Assembly: GCA_963377175.1 (NCBI GenBank)
Contig: CAUJNA010003788.1
Location: 200,201 to 264,200 of the forward strand
Reading direction: 5' to 3'
Origin: Effrenium voratum
Taxonomy: Eukaryota > Sar > Dinophyceae > Suessiales > Symbiodiniaceae
DNA length: 64,000 nucleotides
The notes below the pieces were generated by a model. It searched no databases, was not told where the DNA came from, and saw nothing but the letters and a program-made list of their open reading frames with translations. The translations under genes and the position numbers were made by a program. Shown here piece by piece: positions 34,301 to 43,857 of this stretch. The stretch's first letter is position 1. Each line of letters opens with the position of its first letter.

Positions 34301-36264
34301 AGAACAACAACGGGTTGCTCTCCTTGGATGAGATGGACACTTGTTTACTCGGTATGACCTTAAACCTTTGCACCTGAAAGTGATTCTTTCCCGACCAAAA
34401 TGCAGACAGATCCATTTTTTTGCAAGCGAAAAGACCAAGGAAAGTGGCTACGACCAGCTGGAGGCCTTTCGGAAGCTCATGCAACAGATGGATATCAAGC
34501 GGGATGAGATGCAGGTTATTTTCAATGTCCTGGATTCTTGGCTGCTCTTAGTTAGGTTGCTTCGAACCTCAAAGCCATACCACAAGTGACCTACAACGTC
34601 GGTATTGAGTCCGCGCGTTTTGCTTTTCCAATGGCTTTTTGTCTACCCTGAAAGGGCTTTGGAGCCGTGTCTTTGGACGGGAAGCCCCCACGAATCCAGG
34701 AAACACGTGCTTCGCTTTGCAGATCTGGACCAAGGATTCGGACAATTCGGGTGAGGTGTCGTATTTGGAGTTCTGCCAGAACTTGGGAAGCTTCCTGAAG
34801 CGAGATCCAGTGACCCAGCCCAGCACCTGTTTTCAACTTGTGTTTTTTTTGGTCGTTTTTGTTTGGGGGGGAAGGGTTTCTCTTTGACATCAACCAAGAG
34901 AAAAGGGTTCCAGCTTGGAACATTAACCCTCCCACTAGGAAGGAACCTGAGGAAAGGAGTGCCTGTTCTCCTTTCTCATGGCAAGGTGATCATGCATTCC
35001 CTGGTGCAGTGCTCAGTGCTTGAGTTGCGGAAGATGATCCGGGAGGAGGTCGCGGATGTGATGCACACACACCACCAAGAGGTGGGGAACCCCAGCCTGA
35101 GCCAGGTTGGTCGCAAAAAAAAATGACATTGTGACACAATGTCTATTTTTTTCATTGTGCTGTTTCCTCGTTGGCTTCTCTTAAGGTTAGCAACTAAAAA
35201 GTTTCCCCTTAAGGTTAGCAACTCAAAGGTTTCCCTCAAGGTTAAGAAAGATTTGGTTTACCTTAAGGTTTGCCAGGGTACCAACTCAACCCAGGTGATT
35301 GATGGCCAGAACCGGATCTTGGTAGCACTGGGCTTGGAGCCCCAATCGCCCAGGACGATGACAAGTACCAGGCAAGCTTGGGCGATATCCGGCTACTTCA
35401 ATCATGATTGAAACGGCTTGGTTAATTACACATTCCCTCACAAAGAATTAGTTTGGTTTAGTACCCTACCCATTTCAATAGGCAAATAAGGCCCTCATAA
35501 ACTCCTTGTATCGACCTCCTTTTGATTTGCCTTCAAGGGCGCCACGGTGTTTGTGAAACCTATTTTGCTACCGCTGCCAGGACGAGTACCGTGGGCCGTT
35601 CCCGTCAGAAAGCCTTTGCGCGGCAAACCAGTCCAACCCGAGCAGGGCGGGAGTCGCGCCACTCCAGTCCGGCAACCACCCAGAGGGCAACCAGCCCGAA
35701 GGCTTCATCAACTCACGTGCAGGCAACGGGATTTCAATCTGAATGTGTTTTGGGTGTTCTTAGGACTACTTTGGGAGTGGTTCTTTCAAACCACGACTTA
35801 GAGAGAGAGGGTCATGCTGAGATTGGTCGAAATTTGTTGCAACCAGACCCTGGTGTTTGTTTGAACCTAAAAGAGGTTGTTGGACAAAAAGTGGGACAAG
35901 TTTCAAAGAGGTTGGCCCTCAGGCGTTGCAGAAGGTGGAATCGGAGCTGCAAGTCTTGCTGGAGAAGGCGGACAAGATGGTAGCGACGGTGGGAACTGAC
36001 ATCCCAAGTCCAAGATTGCCCGAGGTGGAGAGTGCATCTATACCGGAAGAGCTTATTTCAGACGAGCAACTCGAAGATTTGTGGGAAGGACTCCAAGATT
36101 TGTCAGAGGGGTTTGAACAGAGAGCGAAGGACGCGACACTGTTGCAGAACAAGACATCCGAGCTGGCTGCTGCTTTAAAGCAAAACTTAAGGGAAAGACG
36201 GAACAGCGATGGTCTAAGATCAGACGACTCGAGCGAATTCGCTATTCGACTGTTTAAAGTCTAG
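25212..36264 (+). CDS. single-domain voltage-gated cation channel with two EF hands (multi-exon)
   Basis: A six-transmembrane channel subunit that would tetramerise and open on depolarisation. In order: N-terminus from ATG 25212; voltage sensor S1-S4 (exon ending 26057) with S4 RLSRLVRVLRAVRVF, an arginine every third residue; S5 (26270-~26398); pore (28246-28365) TLFQQIVAGDSWGAISIP; S6 (33520-33621); charged linker (33894-~33950); EF hand DKNNNGLLSLDE (~34260-34343); helix (~34425-34545); EF hand DSDNSGEVSYLE (34723-34809); helix (34986-35105); exons 35295-~35371 and ~35538-35722; C-terminal coiled region (35923-36264, TAG). The filter GDSW has the x-D-x-W form of calcium-permeable channels. 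Only one S1-S6 set is present, so it resembles protist and bacterial one-domain channels, not four-domain Nav/Cav. The pore/S6 intron carries a transposon. The junction 35371/35538 could not be phased. Confidence 0.85.
25474..26057 (+). CDS. channel exon: S1-S4 voltage sensor
   Basis: S1 is YFETAMGIIIVGNLCLIMF, S2 SVLNAILLVLYSLECGVRFF, S3 WNMIDLLIVCLGWISYG with the conserved Asp, S4 LLRLSRLVRVLRAVRVF. It ends SSIK at 26057; the following GCCTGG is a GC donor, and GCC is repeated at the next exon start. The 5' edge is uncertain (acceptor GACAG at 25473 or TTCCAG at 25516). Confidence 0.88.
26270..26398 (+). CDS. channel exon: S5
   Basis: Reads AIIFGSMMLLSFILFWAVIT then VELLHPLTSSLTYSECERC. 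It joins SSIK + AIIFG in phase 0. The donor near CCAG|GGCC is unclear. Confidence 0.75.
26700..27660. repeat. diverged ~330-bp tandem duplication in a channel intron
   Basis: GGCAGTCGCATAAAGTTGC...CTCACACGAAATG at about 26808 resembles GCAGTCGCAAAAAATTGCG...CTCGCACGAAACG at about 27138. The motif GATTGCAGGGCCAC/GATGGCAGGGCCAC also recurs. Frames of 103, 133 and 214 codons cross this on both strands without any recognised motif. Confidence 0.45.
28135..28206. repeat. 9-bp repeat near the pore-exon acceptor
   Basis: Variants of CTGAGTACC / CTAAGCACC are repeated about eight times, ending 40 bp before the pore exon. Confidence 0.7.
28246..28365 (+). CDS. channel exon: pore loop and selectivity filter
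   Basis: After TTCTCAG it reads GNGTSVRPEGFASVATAG and then TLFQQIVAGDSWGAISIPLVE. The F-Q-x-I/V-x-x-x-[DE]-x-W pattern is the pore helix and filter of the voltage-gated ion channel superfamily. A phase-0 end with GC donor GCGAGT joins to the S6 exon 5.15 kb downstream. Confidence 0.85.
30572..31219 (+). CDS. transposon ORF1, unknown function
   Basis: From the ATG at 30572 the frame reads MSPDSRLALALILLLRLGG and later SLALAAAAWVLSRRLALVRL and an acidic segment DSDSEAEEFSPIDGNE, 215 codons to TAG. Codon use is GC-rich and uniform. The frame is open further 5' to the left inverted repeat. It may be an accessory protein of the element or an upstream exon of the transposase; nothing in it identifies a family. 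Confidence 0.5.
   Translation: MSPDSRLALALILLLRLGGRSHVFADHPVLSSFFLVHPEYLDSLLDTCCQTPDPILGFVNQVVEIECWFPLQFRSLSACVALLWQHWLQVIRGHIQSPGEASLALAAAAWVLSRRLALVRLAPAGSGDSKSMTRDSDSEAEEFSPIDGNESPHHAAAKLRFVGQRERLWAEATPVSADTNVTSQQMLEDARAEEEAEFGECITRGSDFWHAGVAS
31236..31517 (+). CDS. transposon mid-ORF, same frame as the transposase
   Basis: Reads RAYIRCKNFWVFDSQHKRLC then WQGHRYAGDPEQLPKSV and REMKRWQRNVGWQLRHG. A TGA at 31515 separates it from the transposase frame, which continues in the same phase. It may be an N-terminal exon or a separate product. Confidence 0.45.
   Translation: MKAGSPALPPQFTNPGNVSGVSGAPSGFHQGRAYIRCKNFWVFDSQHKRLCWQGHRYAGDPEQLPKSVIREMKRWQRNVGWQLRHGPQARALR
31626..33128 (+). CDS. ISXO2-like (IS1595/Merlin) transposase, one frameshift
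   Basis: DDE-type transposase. From ATG 31626: a CCHC zinc knuckle (CSCCGSTSHRLERC, C-x2-C-x4-H-x4-C), a basic coiled stretch (IRQLNEQVKRLRAEAKQ), a zinc ribbon (CSQC...CLACGF), the first catalytic Asp in EVDGTS, the second in FPDGN, and the C-terminal block GTQCIDRSWGALKPWLPRR that corresponds to the family's x-x-E-x-x-W-x-x-LK. About 454 residues in three pieces: 31626-~32470, then a shift to the +2 frame at CAAAATCTTTT (one base fewer than needed), ~32471-32596, a 136-bp GC-AG intron, and 32733-33128 (TAA). The shift breaks the protein unless it is a sequencing error. Confidence 0.82.
32597..32732 (+). other. GC-AG intron in the transposase gene
   Basis: Joins ESLAQ to VHQSNLLDLV in phase 0. 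Inside it, AGGTGCACCAGT occurs at 32675 and again across the acceptor at 32731, with TTAAATCTAATTCCCC and TTAAATATAATTCCCC between, so its 3' half is a small tandem duplication. Confidence 0.65.
33520..33621 (+). CDS. channel exon: S6
   Basis: Starts after CCTTCCAG and reads AFPWTGPMLFIIMMTISMG then IMNLILAVIVERAAE. N-L-I-L-A-V-I-V is the typical S6 activation gate with its conserved Asn. It joins LVE + AFPW in phase. Confidence 0.88.
33894..33950 (+). CDS. channel exon: charged linker after S6
   Basis: Reads ARENDHEAKIRKKDQERSK. The acceptor and the previous donor both read GAG|GCCA, a 7-base direct repeat. The 3' end is not fixed. Confidence 0.7.
34260..34343 (+). CDS. channel exon: first EF hand
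   Basis: Reads NMIDLAVLCASMDKNNNGLL and SLDEM. The loop at 34297-34332 has D1, N3, N5, G6, L8 and E12 in place, so it should bind calcium. Confidence 0.78.
34425..34545 (+). CDS. channel exon: helix between EF hands
   Basis: Reads YDQLEAFRKLMQQMDIKRDE and MQVIFNVLD, the exiting helix of hand 1 and entering helix of hand 2. Exact edges are uncertain. Confidence 0.65.
34723..34809 (+). CDS. channel exon: second EF hand
   Basis: Reads IWTKDSDNSGEVSYLEFCQN and LGSFLKRDP. The loop has D1, D3, S5, G6, V8 and E12. The GT donor GTGACC and the next exon start GTGATC share GTGA. Confidence 0.8.
34986..35105 (+). CDS. channel exon: post-EF helix
   Basis: Reads VIMHSLVQCSVLELRKMIRE and EVADVMHTHHQEVGNPSLSQ. 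It joins in phase 0 to VIDGQNRILVALGLEPQ at 35295. Confidence 0.75.
35180..35280. repeat. 27-bp intronic tandem repeat
   Basis: Four partial copies of AAGGTTAGCAACTCAAAGGT and CCCTT fill most of the 189-bp intron between channel exons 35105 and 35295. Confidence 0.75.
35295..35722 (+). CDS. channel exons: 35295-~35371 and ~35538-35722
   Basis: The first reads VIDGQNRILVALGLEPQSP. The second is a Ser/Thr/Arg-rich, probably disordered tail (TSPTRAGRESRHSSPATTQR, then ASSTHVQ) ending in a GC donor. No donor/acceptor pair between them keeps the frame, so either the junction is unusual or there is a one-base error here. Confidence 0.5.
35923..36264 (+). CDS. channel terminal exon: C-terminal helical tail
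   Basis: Reads ALQKVESELQVLLEKADKMV, then ISDEQLEDLWEGLQDLSEGF and ends AIRLFKV, TAG at 36262. Heptad-like leucines suggest a coiled coil, as in the assembly domains of other tetrameric channels. It joins THVQ + ALQK in phase across a 200-bp GC-AG intron. Confidence 0.78.
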   Translation, partial: ALQKVESELQVLLEKADKMVATVGTDIPSPRLPEVESASIPEELISDEQLEDLWEGLQDLSEGFEQRAKDATLLQNKTSELAAALKQNLRERRNSDGLRSDDSSEFAIRLFKV

Positions 36265-36765
36265 AGGCGCCCGCCAGAAGGAATCATACGGGAATGTCTC
36301 ACACCAAAATTGGTCGGCATGTCCATTGGGTTGCTCTTTTGCACACACCAAAAGACAAAGCGAACAAAGACCAACCCATATTTGCCATGGGCATGCAGAA
36401 ATACGACAATACTTGCAGCCGAGGGCGCAGCGAGTGGGGTGGCAAGAGTCTCACAAGCTTGTAGAGCCTGCAGGCCATGCACATTGATTGTCGAGTTCCA
36501 AAACTATTGCGTCAGATCGGTGAGGAAATCATACCAAGGCACTTCTGGCCAGACTCCAGGCTCGGCATCCACAACTGCCAAGCAGTTGTAGTCTGCCCAA
36601 AATCGTCAGAATGAACGGAGAAAACGGGCTGGTCGCACCTAGTGGGTTCTAAAAATAAGTGGTCAAAGAACATGCCGGTCCCCAGTCCAAGAGGATGTTC
36701 CACATTGCTGATTTAACCAGTTCGCGTCGACTGGCTTTTGTCACAAGGCCATTGGCGCCCGTCAG

Positions 36766-37992
36766 GATCGCTTCTTGATCTTGGCCTGTGATGGTGCGCT
36801 GGCATGGCTTGGATCCGGGCTGAGCAAATTTGATTTAAACAGCCAAGACCTGAACCCTGTCTAAAGGCAAACCAAAAGGAGATGGTTAAACAATAGTGCT
36901 GGGAAAGGGGGTTCAGTAGGAATGCAATGGACTGTTCGTGGACAAAATGCGCCCTATGATGCAGGAATTTGAGAGGATTAGAGGAAGAGGAAGGTCACTG
37001 CCAAAGGGTTTGATGGCCCAGAGTCACCTCTGGTCATCTCTGACTGTGGCGGCTTCGCTTGCAAGATGGTCGGCAGGTATCTGGGATGTGCTGCAAGACG
37101 ACGATGCAGTGGCAGTTTGCTCCAGCCAGGCTGGGCTGTTTGTCTCAAAATGACTGGCTTTGAACTGGCTGTCAAGTGGCATCTTCAACCTTCACCGCAC
37201 AGGGTGGAAAGGCAAACCCCTAAAAAGTCGACCCTGAAACACAACCAGAGCTAAATGTTAGAGTTGCGGGGAAATCATTTTTTCAAGCAAAGACCCCGCG
37301 GAAGCTCAGGCGGATGCGCAGGAAGCTGCCATGGCGCTGGTCAGACGCTCCTTTGCAGCCGGGAAGCCAAGCTGGGTCTCCAGAGAACAAAGAAGAAGAA
37401 ACCAGCATGATTTATATAATTGCTTTGTCATTCTACTGAGAAGTTTAGAGTATGTCTATCCTTTAATACACCATGATGCCAACATGCAAATACATCCAAC
37501 ATCACACAAATAAACAAAGATGAAATAACATATATAATGATAGTAAAACACATACATGAAGATGGAAATCATATAAACATGAATATGAATTGCGTCTTTC
37601 TTATGTCTTCATATTGTTGTCTCTCTAGAACCATTCCTTTGCATCCCAGTGAAGGTCACTTAGAGTACCATTTGGTAGCCCTTGAAAGGTGCTGGGTGGT
37701 TTTCCATTGGCTTCCCTTAAAAGCCGAGAAGAGGATAGCCTCAAAAGACAACCTGGGATTTTGAGGTGGTTTATCTTCAGCGGATCACTCCCCTTGTGCC
37801 TTGATTAACCTCAGGGGCGCCAGACTGGAAGAAAGGACACCCCACGACAAGATGCCGTCAATAATGCATCGAAGACACGCTTCAGGGTGCGAAGCTTTTG
37901 GTGGGTCCCCCCAGGCAGCAAGCGATGACAATCTGACAGCCTTGGTGGTTACATGGAGGGATATAGAAGGAGGCCCAGATGTCATCCAATGA
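36766..37992 (+). CDS. PP2C-type phosphatase, C-terminal third (four exons)
   Basis: Exons: 36766-36793 DRFLILACDG; 37077-37125 GIWDVLQDDDAVAVCSS; 37288-37354 KDPAEAQADAQEAAMALVRR; 37915-37992 AASDDNLTALVVTWRD to TGA. Together they give the family's F-L-I-L-A-x-D-G-[IL]-W-D-V and x-D-N-[LIM]-T motifs, whose aspartates bind the catalytic metals. GAT G|GT ATC joins across a GT-AG intron, TTT|GCA across a 560-bp GC-AG intron with GCAGC at both ends; the 37125/37288 joint is approximate. Only about 500 bp separate this from the end of the channel gene, too little for the missing N-terminal two thirds, which must lie elsewhere, possibly at 18.9-20.0 kb. Confidence 0.72.
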
Positions 37993-40200
37993 AATATATT
38001 ATGATTGTGCTCAGCATATATATGTATACAGAAGATATAAGATATATGTGTGGATCTTAGGAATAGATATATTGATTTGATTGTTATTAAAATAAATGGT
38101 ATATTAGACAGATTAATATATTATATGATATATATATATATATTTAAATAAATAATTATAATTATAATTATATGATGTGGTATTATGATATTGTTATATT
38201 ATAATAAGGGAATATATTTTAAATAATAATAATAATATGGTTACGAATTATTTTATATGGTAAGGATTTGATAATGATGTTGATTGAAATAATTATATTT
38301 ATATACGGCATATTAATATTTTAAAGTGTAAGTTATTTGTATAATTATTTTAGATGTATTTTAGATATAATAGAATTAATTATTTTAATTTATGTGTGTA
38401 GATATATTTTTAATTATATGTATGAGTATGTAAATAATTATGTTTTTTATATGATTTGTTATTTAATAAATATTTAAGGACGATATATAATAATATTTTG
38501 GAGTTAAAGAAATGGTTGAAGGATATTTTTGTATTGGCTTGTATATTGGTTTTTTAGTTGTTTATATCGATTGGGGCGTGTGGTGGGCGTGTTTACAACG
38601 TATTGATTTTTTAATGGTGATTATGATAATTGTTGAAATTATTTTATTTAATTATTTGTTTATTTTATATTAAATAAATATATATTTGAGAATTTTATTT
38701 TGGGGTAGAGGGCATTTATTCGAGAGAGTTGGGGGTAGAATATGGAGAAAAATAGGGGGAGAGTAAGGAAGAGAGTAGGGGGGGATTTATTTTTTAAAAT
38801 AATATTATTTTATATTTTTATTGATATAATTGTTGTTTTGTGTTATATTTGCCCTAATAACTGAAGGGGTTTTAGCCTAGATAATTTCTGAAAACAATTA
38901 ACACAATTTTACGAAAAAAAAATAAAATCTACGAGGGTTCGACTAGGGCTGCATAAAATTTTACGAAGGTTCCGGTGTAATGCGAACATTAAAAATAATG
39001 TAATATGATATTGGAGATATTTTTATTTCCTAATAATTTAATAATTTTATATTTTGGTTCTATGAAAATTCTATAAACATTGTATGAAGGTTTTACGAAG
39101 GTATAACGAAAGTGTTATAAAATTTTTATATAGTTGTATATTATTAAAATTTCTATTATTTTATATTTATTTTATTTTATTTTGAATTTACCTCCCCATA
39201 TTATATCCCATTGCCAAGAAAAAATAAATAAAATAACAATAAAAATGTGAAAATACAAAAAACAACAACATATTTACACACACGAACAAAAATATAAAAA
39301 TACAACAAAACAAAAAATAAAATAAAAAAGCGGGGAAAAAAAGGGGAAACAAATATCAAAATAAATAAATAAAAAATATACAAATAAAGCATCCAAATCA
39401 AAAACCAGAAAAAAAATACAAAACATAAAACCACAATATATACAAAAATACAACAATATAAAACAACACAACAATAACAAAACAAAGAAGCAAAAAGAAA
39501 CAACAAACCCAAAAATAAAAATATAAACATTATTCAAATTAAAATAAAACAAATAATTAATTCAAAATATTCAATACTCTAATTATATATATTTTATATA
39601 TAATAATTTAAATTCAATCATATATATAACAAAAAACATAATATATATATATTATACATATAAATATAATAATAAATCAATTTTTACAAATATCAAAATT
39701 AACATATATAATTATACATATTCATCTAAACCTATCAAATATATTCCCAATTAATTTTCAATCATAATATCAATAATCAATTTTAATTATAGTTATATTA
39801 ATTTTTATTAATATAATTATTTATATTATTCAATTATTTATTCTTTTTACATTAATTGTTATATCAATTATATTTCAATATATCATTCATTATATAATAT
39901 TAAATCTAATCCCAACCACCATCCCAATAACAAAACATCATAACAAATTTATTTTTGTCCATAATTAGAAACAACAATAATTCATTCCACACAATCTTTA
40001 ATAAAATTGTATACAATCCAAAATAACCTACATATTCTTCGTATTTTCAACCAATTCAACACCCAATCAAAATATTAATACAAACAAAATAAGTCATATA
40101 AACAATATATATTCATAAACAATTATATCTAATTGTACATGCAACTATATATATATATGTATCAAATCTCTATATATAAAATTATATTTATGTATATTGT
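37993..40200. other. AT-rich island with strand-skew switch
   Basis: About 2.2 kb of extreme AT content starting directly after the PP2C stop. Up to about 39185 the + strand contains G but hardly any C; after it, C but hardly any G. TTTACGAAGGT-like motifs recur at 38960 and 39085. Frames such as 39201-39552 on the minus strand are Phe/Leu/Tyr/Val runs from low-complexity DNA. No gene seen. Confidence 0.85.
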
Positions 40201-41574
40201 TGGAATGGGCTATGCTATTTTGGCATGTCATATGTATACGTGTTCTTTTAGTTTGTATATTATATTCATGTTTGTCGGATTTTGATTTCTATCTTTGTTG
40301 CATCGGATATGTTTTTGGGATTAGACGGTAGAGCACCACCTGCGCGAGCGAATATAAGTTCGAGCTGAATGAGAGGTGATATATGTCATGCCGCCGATGG
40401 AATGGTGAAGGCCAATACAGGGGTACCCTTGCCCCATCAACATTGAAAGGACGGTTGCTTGGACGATCATTCCATGCGAGTGAATTGCAAAACCGGGGTA
40501 ACCCAAAAGTACATAGCTGCTTGGACTTAAATAGCAAATGCCGAGGTCGCAGCACAGGGCGCGGCTCGTTCCAGAGTGGGCCTCGCTTGCCATGCCAGAC
40601 AAAGGCCCGACGGTTGTTTGCACTTGCTGGATGGTCTTCGATTTGTTCAGTTCGATGAACTGATCTGTGTAAGGGATAAAGGCAACACGGGGCCACAGCA
40701 TGCAGCTCTCAAATCTTTGAAGGCAGCCACACTGCCATTTGTCGGGTTGACCCAAACATTCGGGTTTAGAATCCCAAGAAGATTCACGTCCCCTCAAAGT
40801 CACCCAAAGCAAAAACACCTTCGCTCACTGAACTGCCAAACACCTTCGCTGGCATGGGCATTGAAAGCAGGGTAAGGTGTAGAAGGGATTCATCAAACCA
40901 ACAAGTCAGTCACGGCCCACCCTAAGGTTCCTCTGAGTCGAGTGTATCCGCCCAAATAGAGAGCACAGCTTGACTGAGCTCTTGGCGGTGCTGGCAGTCG
41001 GAAGGCTCGAAAGTGAGGGAGGACCTGTTCGAGTGTCGCAAGCTGGGGCGGTCATTTGACCCCTGCCAAAATGTTGTCACTGTCGTACTTTTTGCCAGTC
41101 AGTTGGTAAACGGTCATTTTCCAAAAAGCAAGTTACATGAAGGGTCGCACCAAAAAGCAACCACGCAAGCTCTTGCTTGGTTACTCGGAGATAGCTACCT
41201 AGTGCCGCATATGGGGCTGTCAAATGCTAAGTTTTTTGTTTGGCACTGACTTGGAGTGAGGTCTTTGATGCCAAGGAAGGTCCATCGGATGCCGTCTTTC
41301 TGTGCCCCCACGTTCGCATCAAGACAGAGCCCGACGGATCGGCCTGCTCCAGAAAGGTTTCCAGGACCTGTCGATGGTCGAAGATCCATTGCCCTAAGGT
41401 CCTCAAATCAATGTGACATTTTGGTGTCTCTCCAGACTTGAAAAGAAAAAAAGGCTATCCCCTTGGTTGCCTTTGACTGCTACTCACTAATGTTGACTTC
41501 ATACTAGTAAAGGGCCCCCCTCAACGTTTTTTTTTTTTAAAGCCAAGTTCCGAAATAAAACCAAAATGGGATTG
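40201..41574. other. no recognised gene
   Basis: Base composition returns to normal at about 40320. Frames up to 165 codons on the minus strand (40321-40818) carry no recognisable motif and have no splice-compatible neighbours. Confidence 0.4.
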
Positions 41575-41750
41575 TAGTCTTGCTCGTAGTACTTGTAGTA
41601 CTGGTTGCAGCATTTGTAGAAGTACTTGTAGTACATGCAGTCCTCGCAGGACTTGCAGTAGTACTTGCAGTAGTACTTGCAGTAGTACTTGCAGTACTTG
41701 TAGAATTCCTATTACTGCTTGTAGTGCCTCTTCTAGTACTTTTAGTTTTT

Positions 41751-41790
<40 letters not shown>

Positions 41791-41791
41791 C

Positions 41792-41832
<41 letters not shown>

Positions 41833-42005
41833 TAGTGGTAGTAGTGGTAGCAGTAGTAGTAGTACTTGTAGATTTTGTAGTACTGCTTGTAGTACTGCTT
41901 GTAGTACTTGTTGTAGTACTTGTTGTAGTACTTGTTGTAATCTTGTTGTAGTACTTGCTGTAGTACTTGTTGTAGTACTTGTTATAATACTTGTTGTAGT
42001 ACTTG
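41575..42005. repeat. TAG / TTGTAGTAC microsatellite
   Basis: Nonamer-like GTAGTACTT units at both ends surround pure (TAG)n at about 41750-41870. The 123-codon poly-Val/Leu frame is repeat translation. Confidence 0.92.
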
Positions 42006-43222
42006 GGCAGACAGCTAGGTCTGCAACAAGCCAGTGTTTTTTCTTCCTGGGGGCGGTCTGAAGTGTTTACTGATGTGAACCAGTTACTAATGTGGCTTTG
42101 GGGGCTTTGTGTGGGCTACCTCATGATGGAGTGCTGGGGCATCACTTTTTGAAAGGGGCTACGTTAAAAAAAAAAAAAAACACTTTCTGGGGCGTTTGTG
42201 TTTTGAAATCTGAGATCAGAAGCTTGAGCTTCTACATCTTTTGAGCATGGCTCTGTGCAAGCAAATTGATTCTGCAACATATGTTTGGATCTGGGGGATG
42301 CACTGTACATCTTCTGTGCATAAAATAGAAGACATGCAAGGTCGTGGGCAAGGGTATTCTGCACATGCGTGTTTCAGGAGTTGCTACCTGATTCTGTTAA
42401 TACCTGATTTGTTTGATCCCTGGTTTTAAGATTCCTGAAAGTTTGGCCCTGAAAGGCTGCTGGGGAATTTTACTAATGTGGTTTTTGGGGGTGGTTTATT
42501 CATGTGGGTCCGGGGAATTCGGCCGAGGGCCGTGATCTGGTATTTCTGCGATTAACCTTTGAATTAGCCCCTGCTTAATTTAGTATTGGGTTAAAAACGG
42601 GCCTGGCTGGCCCAGAAATGCCCAGAAAACATTAATTCGGGGCCATTTATACAACTTAAGTTGACATTACTCCGCAAGGGTCCTCGGTTTTGGCACACGG
42701 AATTGTTTGGCGAGTGCATCCCATTTATCACCTGTTTCGCTCGTTATGTTTCGGTTCCATGGCCGTCCTGAAGACACATGTTGACTGTTGGGAAGATGCC
42801 ACACGTGCAATGGAGCCAGCAATAATGCAGCCGGCTGTTTGCGCGCTGTTTGGGCGTCTCAGTTGAGCCCTCAACCACTGACCAGGCGTTGTCACCCTGC
42901 AAAAACTGCTCAACTGTTTGCTGGTCACTGCGGAACGAAGGAGATCAAGAGGCACAACAGCAAAAAGGCCAGCTGAGTCTGTTTATCCCTTGCAACTTGA
43001 TAGATTTGGACCCCAAAACAGGTGACCTTTAAACCCAGAAGGAGCTTCCGTTCATCAACAAATGGATGGGTCTATGGGTTCCTTTGGTTTCAGGGAGCAT
43101 GTTCACTGGCAGCTGAGACCCAACAAGGGCCCAAGGGTCTCAGGTTCGTTGAGTTCCCTTGTGAGGCAAACCCATGTATCTAGCTGTACTTTGCTGCACT
43201 TTGCCAATTTTTTTCTTTTCAG

Positions 43223-43283
43223 AACAAAGCCAAACGACAAGAGCGACTTTGAGCTCTTTTTCAGGCGCACTATGGATGAATAG
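43223..43283 (+). CDS. possible terminal exon, unknown gene
   Basis: After a strong acceptor (TTTTTTTCTTTTCAG) it reads TKPNDKSDFELFFRRTMDE and TAG. The pyrimidine tract and charged ending look like a genuine last exon, but the rest of the gene was not found. Confidence 0.33.
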
Positions 43284-43719
43284 AATGGGAGATCTTTAGA
43301 ATATCGGCCACCCTTTATGGATGAACCCCGAAGTTATGAATGAACCCCTGCTTCAATGCTGACACCCAATCTACCCCTTGATTGAAGACAGTCCCTTTGT
43401 TTTGGCCAACTGCCATTCAATACCGGCACCACCAAGGACCCCACGATGATAGACATCTCTTCGGCCAAGCAACTCATAAGGAAAAACGTTGTTCAAATTA
43501 CAACAATAATTGTTCAATACATGCCAATACTACTTTCCGGTAGCCCAAACAAACAAACTCTTGCTACCGTTTGTGAAACAAATCAAGGTCTGAGGTCAGT
43601 TCCCCTACAAAGGCCCCTGAATAATCACGGCCCTCTCCATGGAAAACTGAAATATACGTTACACCAGCATCGACCCCAAATAGAGAACAACTGCACCTGC
43701 ACCAGCACCCCACCCTGCA

Positions 43720-43857
43720 TGCCCACTAGCCCTGCCGTCACTCTCGCTAAAATGCACCTGTGCCGTCAACAGCATCACGAGCACCCCAAAACAGCACATG
43801 CCCGGGCACCCCAAACTGCATGCCCCCTAGCACCCAGCCGTCAATCTCGCAAATGAC
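43720..43857. repeat. ~95-bp imperfect direct duplication
   Basis: CTGCATGCCCACTAGCCCTG...TCACTCTCGCTAAAATG at 43722-43762 is echoed by CTGCATGCCCCCTAGCACCC...TCAATCTCGCAAATG at 43817-43857. Confidence 0.6.

Noticed and set aside
25212..36264. Four-domain Nav/Cav channel
   Set aside because: Only one S1-S6 set is present between the start ATG and the stop; the EF hands and C-terminal coil follow directly after S6.
36920..37010. VDKMRPMMQEFERIRGRGR as the DHKP-E-RI segment of PP2C
   Set aside because: It lies after the FLILACDG exon and before GIWDVL, the wrong order for that motif, so it is intronic chance similarity.
39201..39552. 109- and 92-codon minus frames with many aromatic and hydrophobic residues
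   Set aside because: Low-complexity AT-rich, G-free DNA; not membrane protein genes despite high hydrophobicity.
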